DNA of 6,978 nt from Clostridium sp. (GTDB lineage Bacteria > Bacillota > Clostridia > Clostridiales > Clostridiaceae): assembly GCA_003539755.1 (NCBI GenBank), contig DPOH01000018.1, positions 1-6,978 of the forward strand, read 5' to 3'. Position 1 is the first letter of the stretch; each line of letters opens with the position of its first letter. Below are positions 5,700 through 6,978 of the stretch, in pieces. The position numbers were made by a program, and so were the translations under genes. The notes beneath the pieces were generated by a model. That model had not been told where the DNA came from, searched no databases, and worked only from the letters and a program-made list of their open reading frames with translations.

Positions 5700-6017
5700 C
5701 TAGCAATTTCTATAATTATATTCTCTATTTTTATCATAATTTACTTTAGTCAGCTTTTCTAGAAGCTTTATGGCATATCTACTTCCTTCTTCATTTATAG
5801 AATAATAAGTCCACTTTCCTTCTTTTCTTCCAGCAACAATTCCTGACTCACATAATATCTTCATATGATGTGATAATGTTGACTGGCTTATATCCATTTC
5901 TTCAAGAAGTACGCATGCACATTTTTCTCCACTTCTAAGCATTTCAAGTATCTTAAGGCGTTTTTCATCATCAAAAGCCTTAAATACTTTTGCATCATTT
6001 CCATATTGATTATCCAT
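5700..6017 (-). CDS. arsR: ArsR/SmtB-family metalloid-responsive repressor
   Basis: The product is 105 residues, a typical winged-helix ArsR. Residues 11-29 form the first helices (VFKAFDDEKRLKILEMLRS). EKCACVLLEEM (31-41) carries Cys33 and Cys35 in the place of the ELCVCDL metal-binding motif. The recognition helix is about 43-56 (ISQSTLSHHMKILC), and the wing is GRKEGKWTYYSI (63-74). It is expected to sit on the operator as a dimer and release when As(III) or Sb(III) binds Cys33/Cys35, perhaps with Cys56 or the C-terminal Cys105. A TAG just before the ATG at 6017 rules out a longer start. The ribosome binding motif AAGGTGG is rather distant. It is followed after 73 bases by arsC and then the MATE pump, and it probably represses the whole operon, itself included. 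The exact inducing metal cannot be read from sequence. Confidence 0.92.
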   Translation of the reverse strand: MDNQYGNDAKVFKAFDDEKRLKILEMLRSGEKCACVLLEEMDISQSTLSHHMKILCESGIVAGRKEGKWTYYSINEEGSRYAIKLLEKLTKVNYDKNREYNYRNC

Positions 6018-6113
6018 CTAATTTATTAACACCACCTTATCTATATAATAAATGTCAAAAATTATCTGTAGCATACATTCTATAATTTCACATCTATTTT
6101 TTTCGATATGACC

Positions 6114-6142
6114 ATTATATATGTTATATTGAAATTTTTCAA
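6114..6142 (-). promoter_or_regulatory. arsR operon promoter
   Basis: On the minus strand TTGAAA (6142-6137) and TATAAT (6119-6114) are separated by exactly 17 bases, a near-consensus sigma-A promoter reading toward arsR. Transcription would start near 6107, giving a leader of about 90 bases. The -35 element and half the spacer lie inside the palindrome at 6126-6145. Confidence 0.75.
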
Positions 6143-6145
6143 TAT
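6126..6145. promoter_or_regulatory. candidate ArsR operator
   Basis: ATATTGAA (6126-6133) and TTCAATAT (6138-6145) are perfect 8-base arms with a 4-base spacer. The element covers the -35 box of the promoter at 6114-6142, where a bound dimer would block polymerase. Palindromes of the TTGAA...TTCAA kind are typical of ArsR-family operators. That ArsR (5700-6017) is the binder is inferred from position. Confidence 0.65.
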
Positions 6146-6194
6146 GTATTCATCTCTGTATTTAAATTAAAATTATGCTATTGATTCTATTAAC

Positions 6195-6236
6195 AAAAAA
6201 GAACTAAAATACATATAAATTATGCATATCAGTTCT
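6195..6236 (-). terminator. intrinsic terminator of the TetR gene
   Basis: On the minus strand AGAACT (6236-6231) pairs with AGTTCT (6205-6200). The arms between them continue the stem as GATATGCATA against TATGTATTTT with one mismatch, closing on an ATTTA loop. A TTTTTG tract (6199-6194) follows. It lies about 60 bases beyond the TetR stop codon and upstream of the arsR promoter, insulating the two units. Confidence 0.7.
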
Positions 6237-6296
6237 AACAATATTTATTAATATAAATAAAAATATTTTGTTATTTTACTTTATAGCTACAAATAA

Positions 6297-6863
6297 CTAG
6301 TAAGCACCAATTGTTCTTCCAGCTATAAGTAAAATCATTTTTGCTTCTTCCTCTGGTGATTTTAGACAGTCTGAAAAAATCCACTCTTTAATAAGCCTTA
6401 CTGACCCATACTGAACAAATGAAGCAACAGCCTTCTTTTCATATAAATCAAGTTCTTCTGGAAGATGTTCAATAATCATCATATCAAACTTTGGAAGTGA
6501 CATTGTAATATGCTTAACCAGGTCATAATTCTCTTGGTCCAGTACAAGTTTTGCAAATTTTATATTATCCTTCATATATTGCAAAACCTCAGTAATACAT
6601 TCATGTATATTCTTACCTTCTGCCATACTGTTCATAACGAAAAATGAAGTGCTTTGTATAAATGTCTCAGCAATTTCATTTAATACATCATATTGACTAC
6701 CGTAATGATTATAAAAGGTAGTACGATTAATTCCTGCAATCTTACACAATTCCCTTATAGATATTTTCTTAATACTATTGGTTTTTAACATTTCTAATAA
6801 AGCCTCACTAATTAAGCTTTTTGTCGCCATTACTCTCTGACTTCCATTACTTTTTACTGCCAT
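6297..6863 (-). CDS. TetR/AcrR-family transcriptional regulator
   Basis: With the start at 6863 the product is 188 residues. The N-terminal helix-turn-helix is clear: ISEALLEML (18-26), then ISIRELCKIAGINRTTFYNHYGSQYDVLNE in two parts (35-48 and 49-63), with the TTFYNHY recognition segment standard for TetR proteins. The C-terminal ligand and dimer domain includes FVQYGSVRLIKEWIFSD (149-165), resembling DhaS-like regulators. The longer frame from 6944 begins before the transcription start predicted here and lacks a ribosome binding site, whereas ATG 6863 follows GGAGGAACT. It has its own promoter and terminator. No divergent target gene is visible because the window ends 115 bases upstream, so its regulon and ligand are unknown beyond likely autoregulation. 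Confidence 0.9.
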   Translation of the reverse strand: MAVKSNGSQRVMATKSLISEALLEMLKTNSIKKISIRELCKIAGINRTTFYNHYGSQYDVLNEIAETFIQSTSFFVMNSMAEGKNIHECITEVLQYMKDNIKFAKLVLDQENYDLVKHITMSLPKFDMMIIEHLPEELDLYEKKAVASFVQYGSVRLIKEWIFSDCLKSPEEEAKMILLIAGRTIGAY

Positions 6864-6911
6864 AGTTCCTCCACTAAATTCAACACTTTTAAAATATTTG
6901 TCGGTTGTAAA

Positions 6912-6927
6912 ATCAACACATGTTGAT
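6912..6927. promoter_or_regulatory. candidate operator of the TetR regulator
   Basis: ATCAACA (6912-6918) and TGTTGAT (6921-6927) are perfect 7-base arms around a 2-base centre. The site covers the predicted transcription start of the promoter at 6931-6958, a classical position for repression of initiation. Binding by the adjacent TetR protein is inferred. Confidence 0.6.
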
Positions 6928-6930
6928 ATT

Positions 6931-6958
6931 ATTATAGAGTACATAAAAAATAAGTCAA
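6931..6958 (-). promoter_or_regulatory. promoter of the TetR gene
   Basis: On the minus strand TTGACT (6958-6953) and a perfect TATAAT (6936-6931) are 16 bases apart, pointing toward the TetR gene. Transcription would begin near 6925, about 60 bases before the ATG at 6863. Confidence 0.7.
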
Positions 6959-6978
6959 TGATAGTGTAAAGTACGCTA

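Noticed and set aside
6053..6058. TTGACA hexamer (minus strand) as a second arsR promoter
   Set aside because: The TATA-like sequences follow only a few bases later, and nothing resembling a -10 lies 16-18 bases downstream.
6864..6944. Extended N-terminus of the TetR protein (27 extra residues from ATG 6944)
   Set aside because: It would begin upstream of the transcription start predicted from the promoter at 6931-6958. It lacks a ribosome binding site, and TetR proteins normally begin a few residues before the first helix, as ATG 6863 does.

Overview
This is an AT-rich window in which every supportable gene lies on the minus strand. Strong GGAGG-type ribosome binding sites, AT-rich promoters and the protein types present (WXG100-like proteins, a lipoprotein, an ArsR/ArsC pair, a MATE transporter) fit a low-GC Gram-positive anaerobe. 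Clostridium or a close relative is my best guess, but nothing here fixes the species.

Reading in the direction of transcription (right to left): a TetR-family regulator (6297-6863) has its own promoter, a palindromic candidate operator at its start site and a hairpin terminator. Next comes an apparent arsenic-response operon: arsR (5700-6017), arsC (5222-5626) and a MATE efflux pump (3878-5203). A consensus promoter at 6114-6142, overlapped by a 20-bp palindrome, precedes it, and a hairpin terminator at 3706-3735 lies beyond it. No ArsB, Acr3 or ArsP exporter is present, and the MATE pump occupies the exporter position.

The second unit (3431 down to 450) is a compact five-gene cluster. It holds a WXG100-like protein, a small helical Cys-containing protein, a second WXG100-like protein, a 454-residue putative type VII secretion effector, and a 206-residue predicted lipoprotein. 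Gaps between the genes are 0-24 bases. The order (small helical partners, large secreted protein, membrane-anchored lipoprotein) resembles type VII toxin loci with partner and lipoprotein-immunity genes. No secretion ATPase (EssC) or other machinery gene lies in the window, so this looks like an orphan effector island. A coding-like remnant (3469-3597) sits just upstream of the cluster.

The left end (1-449) holds decaying sequence. A frame-disrupted fragment of a nucleoside phosphorylase (about 141-310) is followed by a nested palindromic structure (53-115), then the possible first codons of another minus-strand gene at the window edge. Together the left end and the remnant at 3469-3597 suggest the effector cluster sits in a region of gene turnover.
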